64,000 bases of DNA from Zingiber officinale (GCF_018446385.1 NC_055991.1:104515712-104579711), one strand, 5' to 3'. Positions 44,656 to 57,935 are shown, counted from the first letter of the stretch. The notes: a model not told the origin generated them from the sequence alone. Numbers and translations: made by a program.

Positions 44656-45240
44656 ATTGATGCAAGAGCACAGCAGAAACTCTACTGAAGCTAATAATGA
44701 CCCAGTCGCCTCTGTAGGTGGGTAGGAGTTTTCACATTATTGTTCCCTATCCAATATTTAGTACTTTGGAAAAACTTCACAACAATGTTTAATGCTCTTG
44801 GCAGGATGAGAACGCAAACTTCTGCTCAGGCGTTTCCACTTTTCGTAGTTAATGAATCAGGACAAAAGATCACTCTGTTTCAGTGTTAACAATTAGCTTC
44901 TTGTTTAATAAAAGATGTTTTTTAAATTATTGAATGGGCCTCGAATTGTTGATGTGGTAGCAGAGAAGTCCATCTATCTTGTCCTCTATACCTTTGTCGG
45001 GCCATGGTTTTGTTGAGGGGCTTATGCTCATCCAAAACACAGTTTGATTTGGTCAAAAATATGATCTGCAGATGTGTGGAACTGGTAAGAAGCATTTAGC
45101 TTTATGGTTTCTTCTAAATATTAGACATTTTTAATTTTATTTTCTTTTAGTCTTTTATATTTTTGTGAAGAAAGGGATTGTGACTGACAAATATTACAAA
45201 GCTACTTTAGGAAAGTTCTCACCAGCCAATTGAGAAAATT
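44656..45240 (+). terminator. SSADH 3' untranslated region with poly(A) signal, copy 1
   Basis: After the stop at 44655 an AATAAA lies at 44907-44912 within TTTAATAAAAG, a plausible polyadenylation signal about 250 bases downstream. The exact cleavage point is unknown. Confidence 0.45.
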
Positions 45241-45759
45241 CAAATGGGGGTACCCATAATACAACATCCCTACTACAATGTTCTTGTCAACATTGGATTA
45301 GCATTTGCCATTCCCTTAAACGCCAAACTCCAATGTTCTCCACAATTGTCACTTGACAATCCAGACTTTGCAACACTATGTTTTGGAGAAGACACCAAGA
45401 ATGCCCAAAATAGCTCCCATTTGGACTTCTGATGCCTCTGCAAAATGAACAAGATCATCGGTGGGGGGAAAAAAAGAAAAGAAAAATAGACGCCCGAACA
45501 ACCGGACTGAAGTTCCGGCCACTTAATTTGCTTCTCCTCTTGGATAAGATGATAACAATCTATCCATGCGGCTAAAGGAATTTGTAGTCTGCGTTCCCTG
45601 AATCTATAGAGATTGAGGGAAAAAATCCATTGCCATCTGCATCAAAGTCTATTGTGGTTAACATATGAAAACACTTTAAAATTTCCTATTGAAAAAGGAT
45701 TATATCCAGTTCTTCCCTTAACTTGGAGTTCAGATCCTGCAAAAGGGTTAGTATTCTGC

Positions 45760-46140
45760 ATCATGGCTTCCTGGATTCCTCCAATGCGATTTCTTTAGGA
45801 AAATATTTCCGAATACAATGTGATTTCATTCCTCCAGCACCTCCTCTAACTGATCCAGATTTTGTTCTCAAGGAACATCCTCCCTTCAAGATTTCCAAAT
45901 GTAGACCAGAAATCTGCTTGATACATCCAAGCAGCTAGGGAGACGAAATGGTCTTCGTCCCTTATCGACCACCCTATCTGGAGCCGAAGAAAGAAGAACG
46001 GGACTATGATCAGACTTAAATCGAAGAAGAACCCTTGCGGAAGCACAAGATACCACCCAATCCTTGTAGTAGATGACACTTACAAATTGATTACTCCAAA
46101 TTAGTTCACCTAGCCAAGATCTCATGTGATAACATCTCAT
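45760..46140 (-). mobile_element. L1-type LINE relic, copy 1
   Basis: The minus strand shows the end of an L1 endonuclease domain: FKSDHSPVLLS near 46017, then RRPFR. In a shifted frame LAAWMYQADF follows, and further on a VFGNIFLRK stretch. In plant L1 elements these come in this order between endonuclease and reverse transcriptase. It is short, frame-shifted and without RT, so it is dead. Confidence 0.6.
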
Positions 46141-46199
46141 ATCTTAATCATTGTACCGTTCTGAAAGGACAGACACTAGACCTATCCGAGAACCTTAAT

Positions 46200-48294
46200 T
46201 AAGTCAACAAGCTAGGGCTAGGTACCAGGTACCGATAGTTCGACAAGCCAAAATCATAATTGTTAATGACGAACCAGTTAAGATTCCGACTCAAAACAAA
46301 ATTATGAATCTATTGACGATTTACCGTTGTTTAAAAAGAAAAAAAAATAGATGTTGAACTTAATTGACTAAGGGGAAGAGAAGACTTTGATATATTGTTC
46401 CATGATTATTTGTTGGGGTGTGTAATCATGGGATATTCGTGCTTCCTGATTTATTCTAACGGTCGGTAGAAAATTTTTATGAACCAGACCGGTCATCCCA
46501 AGTTTAGTATTACTTGGTTCATCAATTTTTTTTCAATGGTTATTTGTTGCCCCACGAGTTAACATAGTTGAATCATATGGGTAGTTGCTCTAATATGTCT
46601 TAGGGTCAATTCTTAGTGGATATAAAACATCTCATTGGGTGTTCGGCCTCCCTCATGCAAAGGGTCATTATGCTAGAGTAAATATCCTCCGTGATTTACT
46701 TGTATCTAGTCGGGAGGGAGGGAGGGGATGATGATACTAGGTTGCTTGGGGTGAGTGTTATTACCTTTTGCTCCAATGATTATTTGTAAAATTGTCCTCG
46801 GGCAATGATGTAATAACATGACATCTTTTCATTTTCTCATGTATTTAAGGATCAAGTCCTAACTTGACGAATTAATAGATAAATTTTTCTTAATATGTGT
46901 TGACCTAAGAACGTTAGATTGATGGATTACCTGCTACGAGCACTTCTCGATTTACCCAACTAACCGATGGAAAATTTCTATGAGATCAAACTAATTACTA
47001 TAAAAATTAATCGGCGTAAGTTATACCTAGTACCAACTAAAAAACAAAAGTTAGATGTAATATTTTATATTACAAAACTTATTAACAACCCTTTGTAGAC
47101 CTGCCTATAGGCCTATTATATTAGGGGTCAAATCATAATTTTCTTTTATATATGTTTAAAATTTTTTTTGTTGGTGTTAGAACTAGACTCGAGTCTTGCT
47201 AATGAGACTATAACTATTAATATTTTCATGTATTAATAATATATTTAATAATTAATTAATACTTTACTTTTGTTATATTATTATTCTTAATAATGGGAAG
47301 AAGAGTAAGCGATGCACTTATTCTTTGTTTGCTAATTTATAAATTATTTATCTGTAAATGCTTTCATGAGTTAATTAATTATTTAATAATTAATTAATAA
47401 TTTTTTTATATAATTTTTCTTAATAACTATATTTGTCTAACAAATAATTTTATGAATATACGATTTTAATTCTTTTAATATAATAATATTGACCGTAATG
47501 AACGGAGTTATAAATCAATGATTTCAAACCGTAAATCATAACTTTTTTTTAGATAATTAAGATTAAGAGTCAGACCGATAATTTTAAACCATCAAATCAA
47601 ATTGTCAATTCTGAATCACGATGGGATCTAATCCTTTATAGCAATAGGTTAAAAAAGGTTTTCTTAAAATTAGTTCGACTTTAAAATTCATATGAATAAA
47701 CATCTCCCCTTCATTTGATCAGTCCCAAAAGGATTTTATACTAATATTACTTTTTACTCATTCTTCTATTCTACTCTGGTAGATAATTAAAAAATTTATT
47801 CTAATTTAATATTCTTTGTTCTATTTTATAATAGTCTTTATCTGATGTCAGCTAACAAACATACAAAGAGATAAATGAATAGGGCCTTAATAATTAATAT
47901 CACATCATAACACTTATTTTTCAAACCACACAAGGTGCTGAGAGTATTATTATCAATTGTCCATTGCATAGGAATTCATACCGCAACCAAGTCATTTCTT
48001 TTATGAACAAGGTTAAATATAATTTCAATTGCGCTTGTTTAAACAAATTTGATATCCTTTTTCATTATAAACGGTTCGATATTGCCAATCTCATAATAAG
48101 ATACAAACGGCCCTGAGAAAAATCAAACATCCAACTTAAATATTCTACGCCCAGCTGAAACTTTGATCAGAGGACCTAGCAAACAATCGTATGGATACTG
48201 TGAGACAACAATCAAGTGGTGACACAAAATGCGAATGCAATATCTGGCACACAAGCGAAAATAATTATGAGTTGAAAAAAAAAAAAAATGGCTG
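46200..48294. other. AT-rich intergenic stretch, copy 1
   Basis: No genes or clear repeats seen. It is rich in TTAATTAATAATT runs near 47200-47410. The differences between the two block copies include indels here: a 22-base segment after 59010 and short additions near 58858 and 59233 are present only in copy 2. Confidence 0.6.
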
Positions 48295-49233
48295 CTACTC
48301 GGTCGGCTTCTGCTCGTCGTCGGAGTCCTTTAGGTGTTCGAAGAAATTCCCCAGATGCCAGAGATCGTTCTCGTGCCAACTGCCACGGTTGGCGGTGGCC
48401 CTCCACTGCTGGTCGGCGATCATCTCCGGCGACAGCCCCCATTGCCTGAGTTCCTCCTCGGAGTGGTGGAGGGCGAAGGTATAGTCGCGGCCGCTGGGAC
48501 CGAGCTGCATGACTCTGATGTCGCAGTTTTCGGGGTTGTTCAGCAGCTCGAACTGCTCCACCGTCCACTTGAACCACTTCATCAGGAACACCCGCGAGGT
48601 CAAGCCGTGCGACACGATCACGAAGCTCACCTCCGCCTTCTCGTCCTGCTCCACCCTCCCCATGTCGATGTCCCTCCACAGCGACTCCATGAAACCTGTT
48701 TCCCGTTGTTTGCGTCATTTAATTCTGTGACCGGAGGATTGAATTCATGGAGGAGAATGTAACATCTTACTGGCAACGCGGTCGAAGACGTCGGCGGCGG
48801 ACTCGCCTTCGGGGAAGCGGAAGAAGAAGCGGCCGAAGCGCTCCCTCGCCTCCTTGATGGCCTTCATCCGCTCCTCCACCTGGAAGTTTCCGAAGTCCTG
48901 CTCCCTGATCCGGCACTCTTCGCGGACGCCGACGATGCGGTTGCGCGGGAAGGCGCGGCCCAGCTCCCGCAGCGTCGCCCGCGTCCGTTCGTACGGCGAC
49001 ACGTAAAAGTACACCTTCCAGTTCTCCCCGTCCTCCGACGACAGCAGCTGCCGGATGCACTCGCCGGCGGCGCGGGCCTGCTCGGCGCCCTGCGGAGTAA
49101 GCGGGACCTTGTGGTCGGGCGTGGTCGAGTACGCCGCCGTGTCAAGGTTCCCCTGGCTCTCGCCGTGCCGCACCAGGATGATCCGCTTCGGGAGGCAGCG
49201 GCGGTGGACGTGGCTCCTCTCTTCTCTGTTCAT
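48295..49233 (-). CDS. Phosphoglycerate-mutase-like protein of the AT74 type, copy 1
   Basis: Two exons on the minus strand: 49233-48771 and 48695-48295, joined over a 75-base GT-AG intron, giving 287 residues. Near residue 20 is the histidine-phosphatase signature LVRHGESQGN with the catalytic His. Then come TPDHKVPLTPQGAEQA, YFYVSPYERTRATL, EECRIREQDFGNFQ and the acid-base loop FPEGESAADVFDRV. Exon two supplies FVIVSHGLTSRVFLMKWF with the second catalytic His, then the plant-specific WGLSPEMIADQQWRA tail and an acidic end. This matches plant AT74/AT74H proteins, whose substrate is not firmly known; a true glycolytic mutase role is unlikely. The start follows a TATA box 55 bases upstream. 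No catalytic residue is visibly missing. Confidence 0.9.
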
Positions 49234-49287
49234 GGGCTCCGACGATGACTTTCTCCGATGTCTTTGGCCGACAATTCAACAAGCGCG

Positions 49288-49294
49288 TTTATAG
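49288..49294 (-). promoter_or_regulatory. TATA box of the AT74-like gene, copy 1
   Basis: On the minus strand CTATAAACGC, 55-60 bases upstream of the start codon at 49233. Identical in copy 2. Confidence 0.65.
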
Positions 49295-51280
49295 AGGACG
49301 GAGTCGTCCATTTTTCCTTGCCTTGCAAGACTCGGTCATCAAAGTTAAGCCCATGCTTGGTGCGCAATAAGATTCCAGAATCCTGTCAGCAATGACTGTT
49401 CAACAAAAGGAGGAGGAGTTAGCTGGAGCTCAATAACTGCAAAAGATTGCCAGAAATTCTCCAAAAGCTATCCATTTTTATTCTCGACGCTCATTCAAGC
49501 TCACAACTAATTTTGTTAGAGAGCACAAGTTAGTCACGCAAAGTAGGGGAGGCAGGCATCAAGTTGGCAGGGATGCCAAATTGGAAATCTTTAATACGTC
49601 CGTAAGAAAAGAAAAGATTGTCAGATTTCAGTTCAGATAAGGATGGATAGATTTGGTAAAGAAATTCGCGTGATCGTTTCAGAAATCCTTTGATGGCGTG
49701 AACACTAAACATGAGTGATTAACATGAGTCTTCATTCCTCCATTGAGCTCTATGCAAGACATAAATATGAAAAGATATCCATGGAGTAAATTAACATGTA
49801 TAATTGGGTTGCAGTACACATCTTATCCGTGAGTGATTAACCCACATGCGAGTGAGTCTGTAGGAAGGTAGACAAGATTCAATTAACAAGCATGAATGAA
49901 GAACATTGTCAGGTAGGGAATGGGTCCTTTGTAAGTTTCTTAAAATCAACATTGTAAGGAACAATTGGTTTATAGATAGTAGAAGAAGGCTCCAAGGAAC
50001 ATTGATTTTATAATTACAAAGGTTCAGCTAAGATCAAGGTCCCCTTTCAACAGAGGCCTAACTTACTAGATGGGGAATAGAGAGACAGACTATGCCCCCT
50101 TTCAACAAGGAAATGGAGAGTAACCATTTCCAGATAAATTATAACGCAAGGGATGGATGAAACTAGTGCAAATTCAGAAGCTACAATTGTTTCTGATGAT
50201 TTCTGGAAACTGGAATACAACTCACTGGACAAGACTCAGAATAACATGTTGCCATGTTTTGGTCCAAAGAGAGATGTAAGTTAGAACACACTTTACCGCA
50301 TTAACTCAGGATGTTACATATGTAACGCAATTTTGCTTTTGACATAGAGACAGACTAGGACTTAGAAAGGCCTTTGTCTTGATAACCCTAAGCATCAATG
50401 AATCAGAATAGCAATATTTTGCTTTTCGAAAAGTAGAATACCTTGACATTCTTTAAGGTAAATGACTAGTTTATGATAGTTATGAAAATTAACTTCAAAA
50501 ATAAAAACTAAAACACACACAACATATCCTTTATGAAATCACAACTTACGACTCTAGATCTAGTAAAGCAGATTCCTCGTCCAGGCAGGACCAAGAGTAA
50601 GATATCAAAAGAATGCCAATTCTACTTCATTAGCAGAGAACCAGATCAAGTTGGTGTTGCAAGAATATAGAGATTGCACTAGTATTCGGATTTTCATTAT
50701 TCGAAGTGGGTTGTATTTATACGTTCAAGGACTTGAGCAACCCCTGATTATAACATTGACATGCAGACACTTTAAAACAAAATAAACTTAATTACCAAGT
50801 CAGGAAGAAATGGATAGGTTATCCTGGAACAAAAATGAAAAGAAGAAATTGATATCGTCCAATATCTGCAACAAAGCTATCATGTCTAAAGGCATCATTT
50901 AGTAGATTGTTTTCTAGTGAAGGTACTAAGTTGTGAATGATCAAACAGCTGCAAATTGAGACGGATCTAAATGAACATAATGAAACTATATTGAGCCTTA
51001 TAATAGCATCCTTGAATGAAATGTATGGATTAGTCTAACAACATGTTGTCCATGTTGAGGTCGGATATTTCGATTGTTTAATCTCTCTATTAAAACAAAA
51101 AACACTATACAAAAGTGGTTGTAACTGTATAAACCAGACTATTGTTTAAACACTGCTGCAGTTGACCATCTACCTAAAATAAGTTACCTAGTCTCAGCAT
51201 TCTGTACCATTTTAAGGGACAGGGAATAAAATTCAAATAAGAATAAAATTCATAGATAGTTTGTAGGATTTTAGTAACTA
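49295..51280. other. Upstream and intergenic sequence of the AT74-like gene, copy 1
   Basis: No gene recognised. Short open frames here are not conserved-looking. The region presumably includes regulatory sequence for the minus-strand AT74-like gene. Confidence 0.5.
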
Positions 51281-51921
51281 ATGCCAATGATATCATTCAT
51301 TAATTTTGGATTAAAACAAATTATATAATTTAATTCCATATCTCTATTTAAAGTTCCACATAATGTGTGAGGTTAAAAACCCGTTCACTCGCCCCCAGGA
51401 CGTAGCATTGGGCGCATAGCATCTCTAACATAATGGCCAAGAGTTGATTTTCAATAATTGACGACCTAGGGTTTACCCCACCATGCGTCTGACGCCTATG
51501 TACTTGCATGTATCTCTCTCCATATCCGTGAGGCCGGCACTAGGAGGGTCGTTAATATAACGGATCTACATAATGCCAATGATATCATTCATTAATTTTT
51601 GGATTAAAACAAATTATATAATTTAATTCCATATCTCCATTTAAAGTTCCACATAATGTGTGAGGTTAAAAACCCGTTCACTCGCCCCCAGGACGTAGCA
51701 TTGGGCGCATAGCATCTCTAACATAATGGCCAAGAGTTGATTTTCAATAATTGACGACCTAGGGTTTACCCCACCATGCGTCTGACGCCTATGTACTTGC
51801 ATATATCTCTCTCCATATCCGTGAGGCCGGCACTAGGAGGGTCGTTAATATAACGGATCTACATAATGCCAATGATATCATTCATTAATTTTTGGATTAA
51901 AACAAATTATATAATTTAATA
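51281..51921. repeat. 293-bp tandem repeat, 2.2 units, at the end of duplication copy 1
   Basis: Units start at 51281, 51573 and 51866 with ATGCCAATGATATCATTCAT. Each complete unit contains GGTTAAAAACCCG, CAGGACGTAGCATTGGGCGC and GAGGCCGGCACTAGGAGGG. The third unit is cut after about 56 bases by the start of the second 11.8-kb copy. It may derive from a SINE or other short element; I cannot name it. Confidence 0.9.
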
Positions 51922-54801
51922 CAAACTACAAAATTTTGGTCAGACTGCTTAAGATCTCATCAAGTCCTCCATTCCCATTGATTACCAACCTTATTTGTTG
52001 AAATTTTAGTGAACCTTGAAGAATCAGCTCATCCTCATTGGAATTTCAATATTTCCAGATAATTGCTTATTTGGCTTCTAGGTGCAGATGTTGGTAGCCT
52101 ATGTTATGAAGATTGCCAAAGTTTAGCCACCTTGGCAATCAGGTTATCATTCCACAAAATTAATGAAACAATGATCTCGGATGTTTGACAACTTGACCTC
52201 TAATGTTTCAAGATTCAATTTCTTTACAAAAAATTAAATCACATTCACTCTTTCCTCTTGAGAGTAGAAAGATAATTCATATTGTAGAGTACGTAGACGA
52301 AAGTTCCATGCTGGTATAGGTTTAGCAAGAAATGACTGATTCTTGAATTGAACCTCTGTATGCAAAACCTCAATAACTTTTTCTTAGAGTTGCAATCTTT
52401 ATCCTTCTTCCTTGAAACTAGACACGAAGATTTTTTAAATGGTATATTGATTCTTGGATGCAGGCCTCCATATAGCAGGAAAATTGATTGATTTCATGAA
52501 ATGAATAGCTGAGTGATAAGCCTTAGCTCTTAATTGAGGCAGTTCAAAAACTTGTAGAACAAAGTTGAAATAAATTCAGAAGAGATAACCAAGATGCCAC
52601 TTGAGTTAGGGTGATAAAGAGAACTTGATACCATTCCAGCCTCTTAGGTGTGAGAACACCTCAAGAGCTGGCTTTACCTAGATCAGTGAACCACGCCTCA
52701 TCTATAAAATAGTGAGTGAGTAGGCAATCCACATTTCAAGTTTTGAAACTGATGTTGATCATAAACCTAGAGATATTGTATATATGATAGTTAATTGCAC
52801 CAAACTGAGACTTGGAAGATTTGTGAGGTATGATACAGCATGGAAAGACTTACAAACACATTCATACTTAATTGAGTAACCTAATTGAATGAAATAAAGG
52901 AACTTTCACATTTATTTGACTTATATGATTTTTATATAAATATATTTTGTTTTTTTAATATTATTCCATGAATAAACTTGTAATCAATCTAGGCATAGTC
53001 CTTATTTTGTACATCGTGAATCTTAATAAAAATATTTTTTCTCACTTGAATCTTAGAAGTAAATTCACCTTACTTATTGACCACCAAATAATTATACTCC
53101 TTTTACAGGGAGCAGATGTACTAGTTGGGGGAAGGAGACACAGCCTAGGCAGGACATTCTATGAGCCTACTGTACTTGGAAATGTCAATAATGAGATGCT
53201 AATATCTAGGTACAATCTATGGCCTTTAGCTTTTCTGGCTTGTACTCTGATGTGATGCTGTTCAATGACAACTTAATTGTAGTGAATGGCGATAACTATG
53301 ATCAAGTGCTATTTTACCTTTTAGTGACTATTGAATTCATTAGCTCTTAGACACTATCGCAACTGGATTTTGTTAGACTTAATGTTATTTTAATTCTCTA
53401 CTACTATAATATTTGACTAAAATCTGTGCAGTCAAGAAGTATTTGGCCCAGTTGCACCACTTTTACGCTTTAAAACTGAAGAAGAGGCTATACAAATAGC
53501 TAATGATACAAATGCAGGTTATTTCCTAAATTCACTGCATATATGTTTTTTTTTTAGGTTGTTGTTACCAAGTAGTTTTTTTTGTAGTTCAATATAATTG
53601 AGAACATTTTGCTTTGATTAAATTTTAGTTTTGATATGCATCAACTGTGTACTTGTGGGTCTGAAAGGTTAGTTCATCATGATAGGAATCAAAATGGAGC
53701 TTAGACACTGGTGGACATATATAGATAGTTGTATGCTTGTGAATATATAACCACTTGTCAAAGCAGTCACATTGCTGAAACAATTGAAGTTGGTGACAAT
53801 CATACTGGATTTATTACTCCTGTGTTCGTTAATTGATCAAATTTGTGCTCTTCATTATTTCTTTTCAGATTTATTTGTGTTAATAATATAAATATTTAAA
53901 TTTGTCCTTTTCCTAATAACTTGGGTTTTTAGAGTAATGGTTATCAATCCACTTTTACATGTTATCAAAGGAAGTTCAAAGTCATGTGTTGGCTTTGAAC
54001 CAATCAAGTATAGCCACCTACATATGAAGGAGAAGTGTTAAGAATATAAATAAAAAACCTTTTCTAAGAGCTTGAGATTTTGGGTTAAGCGCTATCAACT
54101 ATAATATTTTTCAATAGAAGATCATGTTGATGAAGCTTTCTTTATCAATGGTCATTGAAGTTTTTTTCATCATGAAGTATATTTTCAGTGTTAAATAGGG
54201 TTCAAGGAACCAATAGAATTAATAGTAAGAAGAAAGCTACAAGCGCTTGGAAATGGATTAACAATGCAGAGTTTCAACATTGCTAGTGGATCATATAATT
54301 TTGCAACGTTAACTTGTTTGTAATTCATCGAGGTAGATGTTGTGTTGGTGATGATGACGAGATAATTTGTACTTCACAATCCAACTTGAATGATGCAGGT
54401 AGATAGATCTACACATGCTAGAGGGAACGTCGTATGGCGCCAAAGTTATCTGACAAAGCTCCTATGATGCTTAAGTCAGTACAATGCTTGTGGAAGCAAA
54501 AGTATGATAGAAATTGCGAGAGAGAGAGATTGTGAACCTATCTACGTTGAATATACCTCACTACTTATAGATGTGTGGGAAGTGTGGAATCTGTAGAGAT
54601 TATGGCCATGATGTCCAAGAAAGTAGAGGGGTTGTTCTGATTATTTCAGTCATTTTTGGTTGTTAATCTCACCTCAATTACTATTTGATTATACAGGCTT
54701 CAATTGTTCGGTCATAGCTACCCTAGAGATGGTGATTGTGGAGTGGCGGTTATTAGAATTGTGGGCCACTTCAATTGTTCGATTGGGGAACTGAGTTGTA
54801 T

Positions 54802-55349
54802 CAAGGGCTGTAAACAAGCCAAGCTGAGCCAAACTTTGTGGTGTTCAAGCTTGTTTGATAAGGTAATCAAGCCAAGCCAAGTCTAAAATGAATCAAGCTG
54901 TTAAAATGATTGTTCAAGCTTGGTTTGGTTTCTTTTTCATGAGCTTAAACTCGGTTCGTTTAAATGATTTCGAGCTCTCAATTCAAGCTTGTTTGATTGT
55001 TTGAAATTTTTACTTTTTAAGCTTGTTAGGTTGGTTATTGAGCTTGATAATACATACTTATTTCTTCATTTTGAAACTTTTTTTGTTTATTTAGCATGTT
55101 CAAAAAAGTTTTATTGATGAACATAGTTCACAAATATTATTCACCAATATTATTCACGAACGTTGTTCATAAATATTGTTCACGAATGTTATTCACAAAC
55201 ATTAACGAGTTGAACACGTGTTCAAGCTTGTTTATTTGGTTTAACGAGTTGTTCAAACTTGTTCATTAATTGATCTTATGTGTATTGAACAAACATAAAT
55301 AAGCTCAACACCAAGCTTGTTCACGAATGTTCGGTTCATTTACAACCCT
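54802..55349. mobile_element. hAT-like miniature transposon, copy 2 (duplicated with the block)
   Basis: Same as 43007-43554, with AGTTGTAT duplications at 54794-54801 and 55350-55357. One visible base change is ACGTTG for ACATTG. It arose by block duplication, not by a second insertion. Confidence 0.82.
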
Positions 55350-55668
55350 AGTTGTATGTGCTCAATGGGCCGAGTTGCATGGAGAGTTTGGGTGACCAAG
55401 CTGTATAAAAAGCTTGAGAGATTGAGCTATATGGAGAGCTCAAGAGATCAAGCTCTATGGAGAGCTTGGAAGACCGAGCTGTAAGTGGGAAGCTTAACTG
55501 ATCTTGCTCTTAATTATGATTAGGAACTTCCTGTACATCTTTATAAATGCTAACATTGTCAACATGGGACGAGATCACATAAGCACATTATGCTGACTTG
55601 GAGTGGGATTAGTATCTTTTTAGCTGCAAGGAACTTTCTTGCAGCTAAATCCACCAGTTAAAAGCTAA

Positions 55669-55884
55669 GGGTGCGTTTGGTTTGCCCCATTTTCATTTTC
55701 ATTTTCTGAAAAACGTGCGTTTTTCGTTTTTCAGAAAATGACTTTTCCGCGTTTTTCGTTTTCTTAGAAAACGCTCTATCATTTTCTTAAAAATGAACGT
55801 GAAAAACGCAAACCAAACACGTTTTCCATTTTCTCAGAAAATGAAAACAAAAAACAGCGTGGAAAACGCAAACCAAACGCCCCC
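55669..55884. mobile_element. PIF/Harbinger-like miniature transposon, copy 2
   Basis: Same as 43874-44089 with TAA at both sides. A GTGCGTTT for GTGCATTT change is seen. Confidence 0.85.
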
Positions 55885-56450
55885 TAATTGTTGCTAGAAA
55901 TATAGTGTTGTATCAGCTATGATCATTGTTTTATTTTCTTAATTGATGTCATTTTATGATGCACATTTTAGACTCTCCGTCAACTAAGATAGTCAACAAA
56001 TGACAAGAATTTGTACATCCGCCTTCCATTTTTTTTTATTGATTATGTGGAACTGTCATTTGTGCAGGTTTAGCTGCTTACATATTCACTAGAAGCATGC
56101 CTCGTTCTTGGCGTGTGTCAGAAGCTCTTGAGTATGGACTTGTTGGAGTTAATGAAGGATTAATATCCACTGAGGTTGGCTCCATAAGTTTATCTATTTT
56201 ACTAGATGTGCAAAACAAGTTTGATACATTGGTATTTTGTCTTGTAAGGTTGCACCATTCGGAGGATTTAAGCAGTCAGGTCTTGGAAGGGAAGGTTCCA
56301 AGTATGGGATTGATGAATACTTGGAAGTAAGTGAATGTGATTCCAATATTTACATTGAATAATAACTTTTGTCAAAGTGACATATATGTTCCCGTGTGGA
56401 TATCTTTGCAGATTAAGTATGTATGCTTAGGAAACTTGAAGGAGGTATAG

Positions 56451-57035
56451 ATTGATGCAAGAGCACAGCAGAAACTCTACTGAAGCTAATAATGACCCAG
56501 TCGCCTCTGTAGGTGGGTAGGAGTTTTCACATTATTGTTCCCTATCCAATATTTAGTACTTTGGAAAAACTTCACAACAATGTTTAATGCTCTTGGCAGG
56601 ATGAGAACGCAAACTTCTGCTCAGGCGTTTCCACTTTTCGTAGTTAATGAATCAGGACAAAAGATCACTCTGTTTCAGTGTTAACAATTAGCTTCTTGTT
56701 TAATAAAAGATGTTTTCTAAATTATTGAATGGGCCTCGAATTGTTGATGTGGTAGCAGAGAAGTCCATCTATCTTGTCCTCTATACCTTTGTCGGGCCAT
56801 GGTTTTGTTGAGGGGCTTATGCTCATCCAAAACACAGTTTGATTTGGTCAAAAATATGATCTGCAGATGTGTGGAACTGGTAAGAAGCATTTAGCTTTAT
56901 GGTTTCTTCTAAATATTAGACATTTTTAATTTTATTTTCTTTTAGTCTTTTATATTTTTGTGAAGAAAGGGATTGTGACTGACAAATATTACAAAGCTAC
57001 TTTAGGAAAGTTCTCACCAGCCAATTGAGAAAATT
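56451..57035 (+). terminator. SSADH 3' untranslated region with poly(A) signal, copy 2
   Basis: AATAAA at 56702-56707, in the same context as copy 1. Confidence 0.45.
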
Positions 57036-57554
57036 CAAATGGGGGTACCCATAATACAACATCCCTACTACAATGTTCTTGTCAACATTGGATTAGCATT
57101 TGCCATTCCCTTAAACGCCAAACTCCAATGTTCTCCACAATTGTCACTTGACAATCCAGACTTTGCAACACTATGTTTTGGAGAAGACACCAAGAATGCC
57201 CAAAATAGCTCCCATTTGGACTTCTGATGCCTCTGCAAAATGAACAAGATCATCGGTGGGGGGAAAAAAAGAAAAGAAAAATAGACGCCCGAACAACCGG
57301 ACTGAAGTTCCGGCCACTTAATTTGCTTCTCCTCTTGGATAAGATGATAACAATCTATCCATGCGGCTAAAGGAATTTGTAGTCTGCGTTCCCTGAATCT
57401 ATAGAGATTGAGGGAAAAAATCCATTGCCATCTGCATCAAAGTCTATTGTGGTTAACATATGAAAACACTTTAAAATTTCCTATTGAAAAAGGATTATAT
57501 CCAGTTCTTCCCTTAACTTGGAGTTCAGATCCTGCAAAAGGGTTAGTATTCTGC

Positions 57555-57935
57555 ATCATGGCTTCCTGGATTCCTCCAATGCGATTTCTTTAGGAAAATA
57601 TTTCCGAATACAATGTGATTTCATTCCTCCAGCACCTCCTCTAACTGATCCAGATTTTGTTCTCAAGGAACATCCTCCCTTCAAGATTTCCAAATGTAGA
57701 CCAGAAATCTGCTTGATACATCCAAGCAGCTAGGGAGACGAAATGGTCTTCGTCCCTTATCGACCACCCTATCTGGAGCCGAAGAAAGAAGAACGGGACT
57801 ATGATCAGACTTAAATCGAAGAAGAACCCTTGCGGAAGCACAAGATACCACCCAATCCTTGTAGTAGATGACACTTACAAATTGATTACTCCAAATTAGT
57901 TCACCTAGCCAAGATCTCATGTGATAACATCTCAT
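57555..57935 (-). mobile_element. L1-type LINE relic, copy 2
   Basis: Collinear repeat of 45760-46140 with the same SDHSP and PFR remnants. Confidence 0.6.

Larger units (their letters stand above)
40128..51921 (+). repeat. First copy of an 11.8-kb direct duplication
   Basis: Matches 51922-63696 with offset 11794 at the left, 11795 from about 43 kb and 11830 in the right part, so only a few small indels separate them. I noticed about ten single-base differences over the block. It contains SSADH exons four to eight, two miniature DNA transposons, a LINE relic and the AT74-like gene. It ends with a partial third 293-bp repeat that the second copy lacks. Confidence 0.95.
53109..56450 (+). pseudogene. 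ALDH5F1: SSADH 3' fragment, five exons (duplicate)
   Basis: Exons 53109-53209, 53432-53517, 56068-56174, 56249-56326 and 56412-56450 repeat the last five exons of the SSADH gene at 41315-44655, with all splice sites kept. The three preceding exons are not present, because the duplicated block starts inside the long intron. On its own it codes for about the last 136 residues (NAD-site EVFGP block to the C-terminus) with no start, cofactor fold or catalytic cysteine, so it is a truncated copy. It could still be spliced as an alternative 3' end if transcription runs through from the first copy (inference). Coding sequence appears unchanged. Confidence 0.85.

Noticed and set aside
45273-45458. 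61-residue minus-strand frame as a small gene (also 57068-57253)
   Set aside because: It has no start context or motif and lies next to a LINE relic. Its presence twice is due to the block duplication.
48212-48718. Other-frame proteins rich in Arg/Pro/Ala over the AT74-like exons (also 48334-48762, 48767-49145 and the second copy)
   Set aside because: They are shadows in the GC-rich exons of the AT74-like gene, whose frame carries the real catalytic motifs and correct splice sites.
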